DNA of 64,000 nucleotides from Xestospongia muta (Eukaryota; Porifera; Demospongiae; Haplosclerida; Petrosiidae): assembly GCA_963693285.1 (NCBI GenBank), contig OY848918.1:14816263-14880262 (forward strand), given 5' to 3'. The translations under genes were made by a program, and so were the position numbers. The first letter of the stretch is position 1. Each line of letters opens with the position of its first letter. Shown piece after piece: positions 1 through 30,250 of the stretch. Under the pieces are notes generated by a model. It was not told where the DNA came from, did no database searches, and worked only from the letters and a program-made list of their open reading frames with translations.

Positions 1-181
1 ATTTAACCAACATATGGACATATGGTTATACAGATTGCATGATGCAAACTGTTTACAAAATGTTTGAACTGCTAATGATTTTCTTAAAAGAAATGAATGC
101 ATTTTGAATAGTAATCAAAACTATATTATGTTTACTTTCAGTTTGCATCATGCAACCAGTAGAACCATATATTGGTTAAAT
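1..181. mobile_element. Palindromic MITE-like element, family A
   Basis: The outer ends, positions 1-17 and 165-181, are inverted copies with one mismatch. Inside them a second inverted pair (about 31-50 and 140-158, core GCATGATGCAAACTG) sits next to TA, as in Tc1/mariner-derived MITEs. The right half shares a long stretch, including TAATCAAAAC and TATGTTTACTTT, with the element at 36570-36737, so the two form one family. The left end may continue outside the window. No coding capacity. Confidence 0.6.
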
Positions 182-3100
182 CAACTAATCAGTTTTTACA
201 GTGTATGTTTTATATTGGAAGAAGCACTTGCCATACTCTATATATAAGAATTATATAGTTGTTAGGCTTTGGGCATCATAGTAGCTGTTACTTTGATTCA
301 GATAAGCTCAAATGGTCTAGTACGTTTGGGGACATCATTTTCTCATTCTATACCTATATTATTCCCACTGTCATCTGCAGTAGTGATAGCTCCATTTTGG
401 GATGATATCCAATTAACAAAATACAGATTTGATGCTTAGAAACCTTATTTTAATTTAAAACTAAGCCACAATACATGGACTGTCATAGAAAGAAATACTG
501 CAAAGAATTGAAAGATTTTGATCAGTTTGGAGTGTGATATTCATTGTTTTCTACACATAGATTTCAATGCACAATCGAGGCCATCCCTATATAAGCACTG
601 CTAGCATGTGCTTGATAAGCAGGTGACAATATGAAAATGGTACTTTTTCAACTTTCACTTAAAATTGTAAAGAGCAATCCTGTCAGTGCTATATATGTAA
701 CATTTTTACATGATTTTTATATTTGATTGAACTATTAGCCCATAGTCCTGTCTGTAGTAATACTGTTTGTTTTCCTTTCAAATAATAAAATCTTATCAAG
801 TGCTGAAATGTGTAATTACTACTTTGATTAGTCAAGATTACTGGGAGGATTCCAATTTTTGTACAAGTTGAATATTTTCTTTCATATCAATGGTAAAGTG
901 TATGTAGTGATGTTCTGTTATAAATTTTATAGTGACAGCCCTCACACAATGACACAATAAAAGCTACCATAGATTTCATAGTGACATCATACATAACATG
1001 CATTTCATTGTAGCTATTGGTTTAACTATTGGATTAACACCAGTAGATCTAGCACTTGATGGAAGCCAAGTTTAACTCACTTGGTCTCCATCATCTGATG
1101 ACTATTTACAAATACAATATCAGATTTATAAAACAGCTTATATCCGTGGAAATATGAAAACATTAACAATAATAGAATTACATTATGATATATGTAATAA
1201 TTTAGTGTTGCTAGAGTAGGTAAGAGAGATTATTTAGTGAATCAGTCATTATTGATTTATCTGGTAAAATATGAGATTTATATATAACTTTTATTCAATT
1301 TAATTTAGTTCAAGGATAGAGTTATAAATCTTCAACCCTAAATCAATTACATACATTAGATCTAACAATGTTAATATCACTGTCATAACATTCAGAATAG
1401 CTCAGAATAAATGGCTATACTTAACATGATATTAAACAAATTAATAGTACTCATTTACTTTGAGTAGCAATTGGAATAGACGTAACATTGGTTACATTAG
1501 GACAAACAATATGGTAATATTGGTTACATTAACACACAGTATAGGAATGATAGTTGGAGCGGAGGGTTACATTAATGACATAGGACACAGAGATTACAAG
1601 AGGAGGTTTATATCAGATAGAATGAACATTTTTATCATATCACACAATGAATTATGAAGAAAAGGTGATACATACAAATATATTGACAATTGTTATATCA
1701 AGGGACAATGGATATGAGAGGTACATTAGCTTATACAATGAATTACATCTGGACATAGGGTAGCATTATGCCTCAGCTAATATAAATGTTCAGTTAAGAG
1801 AAATAAGGTTATACAACAACAGAATAGAAAGGAGGGATATAAACATAAGACCTAAATTGTAATCATATTTCAAATGGAGCTCAAAGCTTATTTCATATTC
1901 AAAGCCTGTAAACTAAACTGTATTGTATCCATGTATGTATAAACTCAAGTAAAACTAAAAGCTATATAAAAACTAACAGAAAATATAAAAACTAATAGAA
2001 AAGCTTTGCAATTAATGTATGCAAATACACATATTGTGATTATAGTTGCCAGATCAAATTTGTAACTGTCTCTTTTGTAGGTAATACTGCTTTGTTTCTG
2101 CTGGCATATATTGCTATACAAAACATCCTATCAGATCTTCAGTAATAGATAATAACTATATAATTATATAGAAAACAAAATAATAACAATTACATCTACA
2201 ACAAATGGACTTACAAAGAGTTATCAGAAAATGTTGTCACTCATCAGATAACATTCTTTGTTGCAGTAATAGAATCATAACATCAGTATAGTGATTTTTA
2301 TAAATAAATATTAATTATTGCATAATAGTTATCAGAGAACATCAATATTGCTCATCAAATCAATTAAGTGAATTATTAATAACATCTATCATCATTAAAT
2401 GTTAGATGTAGCTTACAAGGAGATGTCAGTGACATGGACCAGCAAGCATTCTACTATATTAACTCCAAATTTAAAATGGAATATAGTGTTGGCTAGCATT
2501 ACTTAGATTGTATTAGTACATTATTCAACTCACAAACAGTTTAGTATAACAATAAGTGTCATTTTATGGTACTATCAAAAGAAACGTATAGTAATAGACA
2601 ATGATCAATATAAACATTTAGTAAGTAAATAGTTAACAATGAGCATGCTTGAAATATTTAACAATAAATTGAGTCACAACCACAAAATTGTGGCCTAGTA
2701 CCATCATTGAAATACAAGAAGAATTTGTGATAACTATATTACTGGTAGTCATCCTATAAAAAGGACACAAATGGAATATCATATAAAATAATTTTAACTA
2801 ATACTACAACGTTAATATTTACATGCACGTACCTGTATACTTACTATTGCTAGTTTTTATAACTGGCACTCAGAGGTGGTTGACTATAAAATAACAATCC
2901 TCTATAGTATAATTAATATATTGATTACACATTATACATCAAAAAATACATACACATAATTATTAAAAGTAAAGGTTTCAAGCATATTCAACTAACCTAT
3001 TCCTACAATGGTAATATGTACAATCATCCCTGGCCAGCAAGTCTATGAATTGCAGGTCTTCCATTCTAAAAACCTGGTGGGTAGTGACATTTCATCTCTG

Positions 3101-3887
3101 AGTGCATAGAACTAGCATTTTTAAAAAGTGTTTTTAGCTGTCTTCAATATGCTTGGAAACAATGCAACAATCTTAGTGTGTTTTATAGTTTCATCATCAG
3201 TTTTTGTACAATACCTGCTCCACATAATTTTGTCCTTGTTATAGGCTCTGGGAATGATATGACTATCATTTAGTATACACATTACTTCAATACTACATGT
3301 TATAGGAGTATAACTGGACTTCTTTTGGATGAAGGTTCATCATCTTCAACCACTACAGTGAATTTTCTCTTTTGAGGAATACTTCTAGATTGTTGAGTAA
3401 TTATTGTGTTCTGTGGGAGTCCTTGACAACTTCAATCATTCCAAAAACCATGAGTAGTTAATTCTCTTACATCAAAGGAATAATGCCAAATCAACAACAA
3501 AGTGAGTTAATTCAAGGGATATCCAGTCAGTAAAACTAAATTTCAAAAACTCCGACATTGTTACAAATAGTGATATACTTAATATAATTTACATATATCT
3601 TCTTCGTATTCAACACTTAACAGCTAGAGTTTGAGTGTTGCAACCCTTCTTTTTAGCCTTTCAGTTAACTCACAAACAAACATTGGTTATATTATAAATA
3701 TTATATAATATATATTGATTTATATAATAATTATAATTATATTATATGAAACATATAATGTATACACATTATCTACATAATATAGATAGTGATATAAAAC
3801 TGGTATGAAGTATTTATTACTTGGTTATCTGATGATTTGAGATTGAGAATATAAAAACATAACACTAGGTATATCTATTTGTCTATC

Positions 3888-3934
<47 letters not shown>

Positions 3935-4255
3935 TATATGTTTATGCATGTGTGCGTTGTATATGCTAGGCCTCGAAGTGAAATCTGAAATAGTTGTGAA
4001 TAAAAAGCTACAAAGCTATAAATATGTTGTTGATATCCCTCGTTAATAGATTTTATTTGTTATTCAAGTGTAGCTGTTCATTTAGAGCAACAAAGCTCAA
4101 ACATTTATCAAACGCGCACTCAGAAGTCAATTACTGCCTACTCAGCAAACAGTCAATTATCACATGAAAGCCACTCCCATCTTTGCAATATTACCCATAT
4201 TAATTACTGTTGGTAACAGTAAATATGCTTGTTATTGAAAAAATATTGTGACGAA
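182..4255. other. Intergenic AT-rich DNA with a (TA)n run
   Basis: No convincing coding exon was seen on either strand. Open stretches here are short, AT-driven and lack domain resemblance or paired splice sites. A (TA)n microsatellite lies at about 3888-3930. Nothing else recognisable was found. Confidence 0.5.
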
Positions 4256-4370
4256 CACAAATGTAATGGAAGTTAGAGGAACACCTGCTGTGACAACAAC
4301 CAACAGTAGCACCAAGGAGATGACAAACATCACAACTCTTGAGAGAGAACAAACAAGTTATAATATGTAG
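4256..4370 (+). repeat. Conserved-frame short segment, copy 1
   Basis: An ATG at 4266 opens 34 codons ending at TAG 4368-4370. The segment is clearly similar to 7985-8085 on the other side of the TRIM-NHL gene. Between the copies the frame is preserved: both read EVRGT, TTTNSS, KEM and LERE, and the only length difference is a six-base in-frame insertion. This fits a duplicated exon or small peptide gene, or a repeat carrying an open frame. No family was recognised. Confidence 0.45.
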
Positions 4371-4648
4371 TACAACATCTCATCTCTATCAGCTAATTGG
4401 TATAAATGTATTTAATTTAATAAAAGAACACCTTTTTCTTAAAAGGTCATTTAATATTAAGACAGTGCTAGAGTATCATCACGTGTACATTGCATGATTA
4501 TGTGATCAAAATGTGTTCACTTATCGAAGAGCAATTTGAAAAATGTTCCCGCTATGATAGAAATATAGATGAGTTAAATGTCTTAACATCAACAAAAATA
4601 ACATGTCTTCATAAAAGTACATACAAACTATCACATTGTATTATTACC

Positions 4649-6915
4649 TCAATACACTACTAGTCTCTCATTTTCAAAATCACAAACATACAAGTATCCT
4701 TCTTTGTCAAGTACTATTCCATATGGATCATTAAACTGACCCACACTGCTACCTAGTTCTCCGAAAGAACGTACAAACTGACCATCAGTAGTGAAGATAG
4801 AGATACGATGATTATCTCGATCCATAATGTACATTAGATCATTATCATCAATTACAATACCTACTGGACCACTAAGTTGTCCAGGACCAGATCCTTCGGT
4901 ACCGAATCGAGATAAAAACTGTCCCTCATGAGTGAACATCTGAATACAATGATTATTATAATCAGCCACATATACGAACCCTCGTTTGTCGATAGCAACA
5001 CATCTTGGATTACAAAACCTTTTTTTAGCTACTCCTCTCATACCAAATGTGTGGGAGAATGTTAGATCAGGATTTAAGACTTGTATACGATCATTATTAC
5101 TATCAGCAACATACACCAGTCCAGTTATAGGAGAAATGGTGATATCACAGGGTACATCAAATTCAAGTGGTCCACTACTACCTTGTTTACCAACTAATTT
5201 AACACATCTTCCATCATCCATAGATATCTTCTGGATTTTGTGATTATCAGCAACAAGAATGAACAAGTTGTCTGGAGTTATGGCTAAACCACGAGGTTTA
5301 GAAAATTTGACATTTCCACTTCCTCCACCAAATGACTTCACTTTCTTTCCATCTCTATCCAGTATTGTGACACAGTTACAACCATACTCACTCACTATAA
5401 TATATCCATTACCTGTCACAGCAACTCCCCGGGGTCTGTTAAGTTCAGGTATAGTATGTACTGGAGTGATGTTATCAAGGTAAGGATTAAATGGGATCAT
5501 TAGTGTGGTACTATAAACTTGGACATTATTAACTTGGACATTAACTTGATGATGACCATTAGTTACAGGACTGCAATGCGTTCTATATACTCCAGGATTG
5601 GTGGTGGTAATGACTGTAGCTGTGATGGGTGTAGTAGTACCAACTGGCACTACATTACAACTGAATGATGATAGAGGAACAGTAAGAAGACTAAAATCAC
5701 AAAATTGAATAGATAGTGGGAATGAAACTGTTTTATTATTCATAGTGATATGTTGACGATCAATTTTCTTGACTTTACACTGATCTAGAACAGTAGATGA
5801 GAAGAAGACGATATCTCCAATATGACATAATGTATTAACAATGTTGCCGTTTCTCTTAAAGTGGACATCAGCTTTCTCTCTAGGCTTAAACTCTTCAATG
5901 TTAACGAGTTGAGTCACATGACTCATATGTTCCATCATTGATTTTGTAGATGTCACCACTTCTTGAGGACTGCCTATCTCAAGACTCTGTTCTATAAACT
6001 CCTGGCAATCTTTCAGTTGACTCAACCTTGTTTCAGCTGATTTCTTCTTTTTAACAATACTTCTAGTTTACTATCAGTAACTGTGTCCACCTCTCTAGTC
6101 AGTTGTCTCTCAGATTGACGAAGGACATAGATCATTTCTTCCACCATGACATGTATCTCATTTTTGACAACTTCTCCTTGCTCTTTGATCTCATTCTCTC
6201 TCTCTGTGAGAGCAGTTAGGACATCAGAAACAGCAGTGACTTTGTCACTAACTGACTCAAGATTTCTTTCCAATATTCGACAATGTTTAGAATAGCAGTC
6301 AGAAACTAAGTCATAATCGTGATCTCTGTGAATACGTACAGTACAGTCATGACAAATGAGCTCTTCACATGTTCCACAAAATATTTTTAAAGGTTCGTTA
6401 TGAGTGGAACACTTTGTTTCCTGTTTCTTGGGAAGAATTTTAGAAGCAGAGGTTGCTACCTCATCAAGACTTGATATCTTATGATCACCAAAGGGAGCCC
6501 AATTTTTGTGAACATCGATACATTTTTGACAGAGAAACTTGGTGCATTCTTTGCAGTAACCTGTGGCATTAATTGTAGTACAGTTATCACAGGCTACCTG
6601 TTGATGTCCTGACACTTTTGTCATTAGATTGTAGACCTCCTTGAGGTTGTTAATTTGGAAAGCTGTAAGAAAATCGGATGCCCCTGTTGGTTGAGTTAAC
6701 TGGGTACGATGACGACAATGGGGACAAGAGATGAAGCAATTATCTCCTTGACGATCTAGCGGTAGACCCTCCAGACATTGTTGACAGAAAGAATGGAGAC
6801 ATGGTAAGGTCTTAGGGTTGGTATAGAGGTCAAGACATATAGCACAGGTGAGTTGTTCCTCTAGTTTCTTGAGAGGTGTAGAGGAGAATGTACTAGATAC
6901 TGTTTTTTCTGCCAT
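4649..6915 (-). CDS. TRIM-NHL protein (RING, two B-boxes, coiled coil, filamin, six NHL repeats), with one frame break
   Basis: A probable cytoplasmic E3 ubiquitin ligase or RNA-binding regulator of the TRIM2/3/32/71 type. The start is ATG 6913-6915 (MAEKTVSS); the frame continues upstream without another ATG. In the first frame, RING cysteines/histidine lie at residues 24-67 (C-x2-C, C-x-H-x2-C-x2-C, C-x2-C), B-box 1 at about 109-145, B-box 2 at 169-199, then a coiled coil to residue 297, ending at TGA near 6022. The second frame, from about 6050 to the stop at 4649-4651, carries a filamin-type fold (its residues about 60-175) and six NHL repeats with repeated RG(V/L)A and YVAD signatures. 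The frames are offset by one base inside an A-rich run (about 6040-6056), and both flanks look intact. A homopolymer sequence error or a young frameshift are the simplest explanations. No introns are needed elsewhere. Confidence 0.88.
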
Positions 6916-7984
6916 AACAAGATATTGAGAGCAAACTGTGGACTTGTACAAGCAGCCCTGATGATATCTGGAGATGAATCAGGTCATGTGATCTTGTGGT
7001 ATATAGCTATCAAAACAGCTTTTATATTAAATGTAATTATAGTTGAAAGTACTATACATAACATTTTTGTATTGCAATAAGAAATAATACTAACAACAAA
7101 AGCTAAATAAAATAAATGATTATACATTTAGTTACTATAGTATAATTTATATAAACACACTATCTAATGCAACAGTTAATTGGATATAGCTCATTGATAT
7201 GTAATTTTGATTGGTCACTTCTGACTACAACATACACTTGTTTTGAGATGTGACTTTACAATCTTGTACCTCTATGAGATACAGCAATAAATCTGAAGTG
7301 TTATCTAAGACATTTGTCATCTGTTACACATGTAAAGTAGTCCTAGATTGTTTGGATCATGTGTTTTATATAATCAAAAGTAGTCCATTTTTTATTATTA
7401 TTATTGGAATTACTTGATTCTATTATTTAAGAGGAACAATTGAAATCAACTCATATACAGTAACCACTGCATGTACATACACTCAATGATTATAATTACT
7501 CTTATTCTGACTTGGTGATGACTATTTTATAGTCCAATATTATTTTAATATTAAAGTGATAAAAAGAAACTTCTGTATAATAACTTGTCTATTCTCTGAT
7601 GTTATAACAGATGTGGTACTTGTGATTGAAGGAACTATATCTTTTATTTTAATATTTTTGAGTACAATGCTATAGTCACTTTTAATACTACAAAGGTGTC
7701 CTTAGAGAAACTAACAATTTACATCCATGCTTCCATTAACAATCTGTGTATCCATTACTGACTTATTAGTCTTTATCCTCTAGCAATAGCTGAGTATACA
7801 CAATGCAATAGACTAATGTCCTCCTCATAGACCTCTGCTGACCACAGAGCACAGTTCACATGAACTGACTCATGTAACTACCACATGGCAGCAGACAACC
7901 AGCCTCATATAAATGGTAAGGTTACTAAAAGTAGGTGTGGCTTAATTCTTATAGTTAGTAATTGGTATTCTTTTACTGTACAGA

Positions 7985-8085
7985 GTACATGTAATAGAAG
8001 TTAGAGGAACAGTTGCTATGACAACAACAAACAGTAGCTCCAAGGGCAAGGAGATGATAACTATCACATATCTAGAGAGAGAGAA
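7985..8085 (+). repeat. Conserved-frame short segment, copy 2
   Basis: Paralogue of 4256-4370. The matching frame runs from ATA at 7994 (ATG in copy 1) through ATG 8018 and stays open to 8231. Downstream of about 8090 the copies no longer align, so the extra length is probably chance. A start loss, with retention of the frame through the aligned part, is the notable point. Confidence 0.45.
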
Positions 8086-8580
8086 CATTATTAGCATACT
8101 GAAAATGTTAATTGTTCTTTGCCTTTTGTTAAAGGGATCTAACTATGTCTGTCATATGAATGGGTATGACAAATTGTCTCAATATGGATTGACCATTCAT
8201 AGGTGCATTGATGAGTACATATATGAAAAATGAGATATATGATTTTATATTGTTTACTCTATTATTTTTCTTAAAATCTAATTGTTACATCTCTCACCTA
8301 CAAATCATAATCGAAATGCTGTAGCTTGTTTTTATCCAGAAGCAATGGAGGAGATAGCAGATATTACACAATGGATTATGATAAACACTAAATGATGGAT
8401 TTATACATGCAAGTATTCGTATTCCACAGTATCTAATATCGGACTAAGGAACAGAGAATTGTGTTGTAGCTTCTCACATTTCACATCAAGAATGAATTTC
8501 CTCTGCATAAGCATTCTTATATTTGTAGACCTTCAAAGTTTAATATTGTAAGTTACACTCATGTACTAGCTATTTCAGCT

Positions 8581-8587
8581 ATGTATG

Positions 8588-8652
<65 letters not shown>

Positions 8653-8658
8653 GTATGT
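8581..8658. repeat. TA / TATG microsatellite
   Basis: Uninterrupted TA dinucleotides flanked by TATG tetranucleotide repeats, directly readable in the sequence. Confidence 0.9.
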
Positions 8659-8786
8659 CTATGTATATGTCTATGTGTGTCTTCCACTTCAACAGTGACA
8701 CAATTATAGTTGTGAAGGAAATACATAATTACTTGGATTATACACTCAGTGACAATTAAATAATATTCAAACAGACTGTCCTGTTG

Positions 8787-8792
8787 TTTATT
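8787..8792 (-). terminator. Candidate polyadenylation signal of the SRCR gene
   Basis: AATAAA on the minus strand, about 120 nt after the stop codon at 8913-8915. The stretch between stop and signal is also conserved in the partial gene copy at 41790-42056, consistent with 3' UTR. Confidence 0.4.
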
Positions 8793-8912
8793 ATAGTAGG
8801 AAATTCTAATACAAAAATGATAGTAAAGTGGTTAGAAATTGTATCAAACTAATAATCCATTAACTAAAAGAAATATAAAAGACACAAACTGTTGGAAAGA
8901 TTACATATAATG

Positions 8913-25333
<16,421 letters not shown>

Positions 25334-25386
25334 TGCTGTTCTAAGTTATTAACTTAGTTTTCAACTCACTACAGAGTTGAATGTAG

Positions 25387-25394
25387 TATTTATA
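25387..25394 (-). promoter_or_regulatory. Candidate TATA box of the SRCR receptor gene
   Basis: TATAAATA on the minus strand, 54 bp upstream of the ATG at 25331-25333. The spacing would place transcription start about 25 bp before the start codon, giving a very short 5' UTR. In AT-rich DNA a chance match is possible. Confidence 0.4.
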
Positions 25395-25704
25395 TGCACA
25401 GATACAGGAAGTTTACAAATATAATTACTTCCATCTAATTAGGTTAGGTTCATTAGAAGAATGACATTTGTGTTGTACAGGAAATGGCATTGATTGCAAT
25501 TGCAATAAGCTGTTTGTTTAATGAAGAATGGTCATTATAAATGAGGAGTTCGTGTGGACTGAGTCTAACGATTCTCAGAATGTAAATGTTGTAATCAGTT
25601 GGCAAAGAAACCATGTTTGGTCAGCCAGACTAAATTCTTGGTATAACTTCTCCTATGGTGACATCACTATAACATCACTAGGTTAATTAATGTTAATGTT
25701 TGAC

Positions 25705-26045
25705 ATTGCAGGTAATACTATACTGGTATTGTGGATGATACTGGTATTATTGGAAATACTAGTACTGTTAGTAATACTGGTATTGTTGGTAATAACAGTA
25801 TTTCAGGTACCACTGGTATTGTTAGTAATACAAGTATTGATGGGAATATCAACACTGTAAGTAATAGTGGTATTATTTGATAACACTGGTATTAAAGGTA
25901 ATACTGGCATTACTAGTATTGCAAGCAATACCAGCATTACTTACAAATCTAGTATTATATACAATACTAATATTACCAGCAATACCAGTATAAACAACAT
26001 TACCAGTACTACCAAAATAACAGTATTAATGGTATTACCTACAAT
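25705..26045. repeat. Degenerate GGTAATACTGGTATT minisatellite upstream of the SRCR gene
   Basis: About twenty imperfect copies of (G)GTAATACTxGTATTG(T)T in a row. The unit is nearly its own reverse complement, so both orientations appear (GGTATTG and CAATACC). It sits about 370 bp before the SRCR start codon. The apparent Thr/Asn/Ser-rich open frame on the plus strand here is a by-product of the repeat. Confidence 0.75.
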
Positions 26046-28350
26046 ATCACTATAATTAATAACTTTTGATATCATCATAGGGCAAGTCATACCAAGAAGC
26101 ACCTCATCTTATGCTAGTAACCATACTCTTTCCTAAAACATTGGTGTAGCACACATAGCAGGTAAACTTGGCAAAGTTCCAAAATAGCATTTGGCAAGTT
26201 TAGATTTGATGAAGCATTGACATTGACAATACTAATTTAATTTTATATGGATGTGGACATCATTGTCAGGATTAAATTTGGCAAAGGTACTAAAATTTGT
26301 CAATCTGTTAACTAAAAGCAACACTCACAACATTTTTCTCACTACAAATTATGTAAGACTCTACTATGGAGGGATTTTTATACTATTATTCCTACTGTGG
26401 TCTTACTTCATACGTTTATAATCCCTTTGCTAGATGTCATTATTTGTTAGAGCTTTTTGTGTACTTGTCATCACTTGTAATTGTGCTATATGTATGCAAC
26501 CTTCTATTTATAAATAACATTTTCTTACAAAAGTTCAGTAAACAATTAAAGAGTTTGTTACATTTATACATTAACAGTATTAAGATAAAGTTTTCACGTT
26601 TAATTTCTTAACAGTGTTTGCACTTTTTAAACAGTATAATTACTTAAAGAAAGGATCTAGAGAGGCAGTAATGGAACATTGTATTTTAATGTGAAAGTAA
26701 TACATTTATATTCCAATGTTTCGGAACTAGGTTAGAGTGTTAAGCACTATATTACTGGTTCTGTAGACAATGCCTTACACTGACTGTCTAATTGAAAACT
26801 TTCATTAATAAAGTACCTGTTAATATAACATAGCACACAGCAAACTAGTCTAGTGAGCTAACCCCTACTCCTTTTTGATAACCTGACAGACAGAGGAAGA
26901 TCTAGAAGCAAACTTGACTTGCTGCTCCATTGGAATGCAGTGCATTACAACAAAGTTGTATTAGTGCATAGTTACGAATATTATTGTTATTATGGTAGAC
27001 ATTTTGGAAGATACGTTTTAGCACTACAATTTTGATTAAACTTTGAAACAATGTTCATTGAACCTTGCATACAACACTACCTTGGTAAGCTTGAAAGGAA
27101 AATGTCTACACCAATAAGTTTCAAATATGTGTAGAAGCAAAATTTAGCATAATTTTTTGTTCTAATGAGAGTGTAGGCCAACCTTGAAGCTATTAAGATT
27201 AAAAGCATGGCTTGTAGCTAGAAAAACAATATATGCAAAGAATTTGACTGATTTAGCAGTAGTTACAACAATATTCATAACCACTTTGTGGTACTACCTC
27301 GAATTCCAAACATTCCAATAGGGCTGTAGGCCAAGTTTTTTTCTAGGCCCTCCTCCACCCGTCAGCTTTTCAAAGATAGTGGAGTTAGTTTGCTAGGCTA
27401 ACATTATACTATGGAAATTAAAATGTTATTCTACAACTAATTTGTAGCTTACATCAGTGGATTACTATGGAATCTAATATTCATGTGAATTACTCACTAT
27501 ATAATTTGTTGTACAACATGATAACAAATTGTACGTTAAGTAAATTACATTTCTAGACATGCAAGCTACAAACTGGTTGTTAAAATAACTGAATAATATT
27601 TACATTGCATTGTACAGCATTGTAAATGCAAAGCCCACTTTGAAAAATGAAAAAATTATCATAGTAATTCTCATAGGTTTCATAGATAGATATACAATAT
27701 AACATGTGACCATTTTACAAAAAGAAATGATTAATTTACATTATAAATACAGTTAAAGAAGTTTAAGTCTGTATGATATAAAGCATGATAAAAATGTTTA
27801 AGCAATTACAATTATGGATATGATATCAGATATAGGACATGACCTTCACAAAAGGGAAATGGTGTAAGTGTATACTACTAATATTACTAAATAGATTATA
27901 GTTGTGATCCTTGTGGAATTCTATATCCTATACAATGATGATTCTAACCCAGAGCATAATGCCCTCCTGTGTTTGCGTTAATAGATGTGGACATGCACAT
28001 GTTAATAATGGTAAAGAGGGGGTAGGTATAACCCTGTACTTATTTTCTCTTTATAGTAATGTTACAATTATGTTGTGTATTAGTGGTCATGAGGTAACAG
28101 CAGTGCAACTGTATGAAATATATAGTACATCGATTCCATTCTCATCCTAATAAAAAGGTATGCTTAAAAATAGTTGTTGCCATTGAAACTAGCTATTGCC
28201 GTTCAACGAAGCCACTCAAATACAGATTACTACTCAGAATCTAAATAGTGAAATCATTTGTGACATGCTACATGTATTATAGACATTCAAAGTGCCGAAC
28301 TTGTGCTTAGACTTGATAAAATGACATCATGGCATAGTAATGAGATGATG

Positions 28351-28486
28351 TCATACATGGTTGCCTAACCTCTCATGTATTTTGTTGATATAGCATGTGG
28401 TGTCTTTGGCCTATAGCACTTAATATCACATGCTATATCATCAATAAAGTCCTCATAGTTGGGCAATAACCATAGATAGAACAAAC
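28351..28486. mobile_element. Palindromic MITE-like element
   Basis: A perfect inner stem TGATATAGCATGTG (from about 28386) pairs with its reverse complement at about 28427-28440. The similarity extends outward imperfectly (left CATGGTTGCC..., right inverse TATGGTTATTGCC...), giving inverted arms of about 50 bp. There is no coding capacity, as expected of a MITE. Confidence 0.55.
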
Positions 28487-28870
28487 ATTAATGTGGAAAA
28501 GAGTACTGAGACAGAGAATTGAACAGAGATAACTACAATAGACTTTATTAAAGAGTGACTTGCAATTGGATAATTTTCTTTATATAGTTCCTCCAAGCAA
28601 ATAGGATGGAATAATAATCAAAATAGAACTTTTAAACTTACTTTAAACAAGGCATGAACCTTACAGCCCTCTGGATGAATTAGTGGCATTTTTTGTTCTT
28701 GCAAATACTAAAATGGACATTATCCTAAATGTATATAGAAAGACAGACAATCATTGACAACATGTTTAGATCTTGTCAACGTATTTGAATAATGCAGCTA
28801 AGTTTTCATTTTTACCTAGCTCACTTTGTTATACACTGACAATACCCAAGCATAGTACATATGCAAACAT

Positions 28871-28950
28871 AATAGCAAGTTGCCATGGAAACTGTTTAAT
28901 TAAATATATCAATAGTAAGTTGCCATGGAAACTGTTTAATTAAACATATC
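28871..28950. repeat. 40-bp direct tandem duplication
   Basis: 28871-28910 and 28911-28950 are the same 40-bp unit (core AAGTTGCCATGGAAACTG) with two substitutions. Confidence 0.9.
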
Positions 28951-30250
28951 TTCTATATCCAATGCTATACTTGTGTATAGTTTCTTGATTGCAACAAGTA
29001 GAGAGTTTGCTATTAATTAGTAAAACGTAATGAGAACTTTTTTCTTGATTTTTACAAAATTTCTTAAAAGACCTAAATCTGTTGTTGCTATTCTAAATTA
29101 TATTGGAACATAACACTAAGATCATTCTACTATTTTATTAACACAAAACTTCTGAAGAAATCAATATCTAAGACTTTAAGCCAGAATATAAATAAATATA
29201 TTAATTTCCCATTATAGTGTAATGCTAGTTGTTACAGTAATTAAAGTCATATTGTGATAAAGTTTGTATTTGCTAACTGTTTTAAGTAAATTTTGATACA
29301 ATAAATATACTAACAACATGAAGTACAGTTAAAAATATTACAGAGAAGTCATTAAGTCAAGACATATTTATATTCATGTAATAATAAATCTACTTGATGT
29401 ATATATATAGGTTATTATTCTATCTCAATTAATTAATTCAGATAAAATAATAGACCTGTATAGGCTACACAATAGCTCTTAAGTCCAGATCCTGATAGAA
29501 CACTTAAGACTCAGAAGCAAAATGTTATACCTAGCTATAACTATCTAATATATACCTAGAAGCTAAAGGTAGAGGATAGTAATAGCATAGATAACAGAGT
29601 AAATAAAGTGGAAATTGTTGCTTGCTTGACATTGGTCATTATTGATCATAGGCATATAGGAAACAGAAGGGATTGTGGGGTTAGTATTTTCCTAAGATTA
29701 TCCTATAGAGAGAGTGTTGTTGATTGACTGCATCCACAGAAGAAAGGTAACGATAAACGTGGTCTAAAATCTCGATGATATACGTATATCACTAACGATT
29801 TAATATTATATACATGTTATGTTATAGACAGTGTTATTGATTCTTAAGCAACTTACAGACATTACTTTCTTATAAGAGGGAAAGCCAGCAGTTGAAACTT
29901 GAGAGAAGGAAGAGCACTTGAGGTTATGATTTATAATTTACACGTACAGACAATTCGCTGCTAATTTTTGTTGCTTTGAGCAACCAAAAAGTTTACTAAA
30001 ATTTTCTACAGTTGCTGTAGATCATTACAGGTGATTGTGGTACTTATACAAATGGTTGTCCTTCCTTCACTAGAGCAGTAGTGGATGACTTCAACATGCA
30101 TTCAACTTGCATCTAATGTCCCATTATTATGTGATGCCTGAATACTTAAGTCTGAAATTTGAAATTAGAGCAGTATCAATTAAATTGAATTTATAACAGT
30201 AACAAAAGTAATGAAATTCTGTGATCTGATTGGTAAGTTATAGGGTGACT

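Larger units (their letters stand above)
6916..8912. other. Intergenic region between TRIM-NHL and SRCR genes
   Basis: Contains the second copy of the conserved-frame segment (7985-8085), a TA/TATG microsatellite (about 8581-8658) and the probable 3' UTR of the SRCR gene (about 8780-8912). No other coding signal was recognised. Confidence 0.5.
26046..30250. other. Intergenic AT-rich DNA
   Basis: No convincing gene. Two structures stand out and are listed separately: an inverted-repeat element at about 28351-28486 and a 40-bp tandem duplication at 28871-28950. Other open stretches are short and lack recognisable motifs. Confidence 0.45.
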
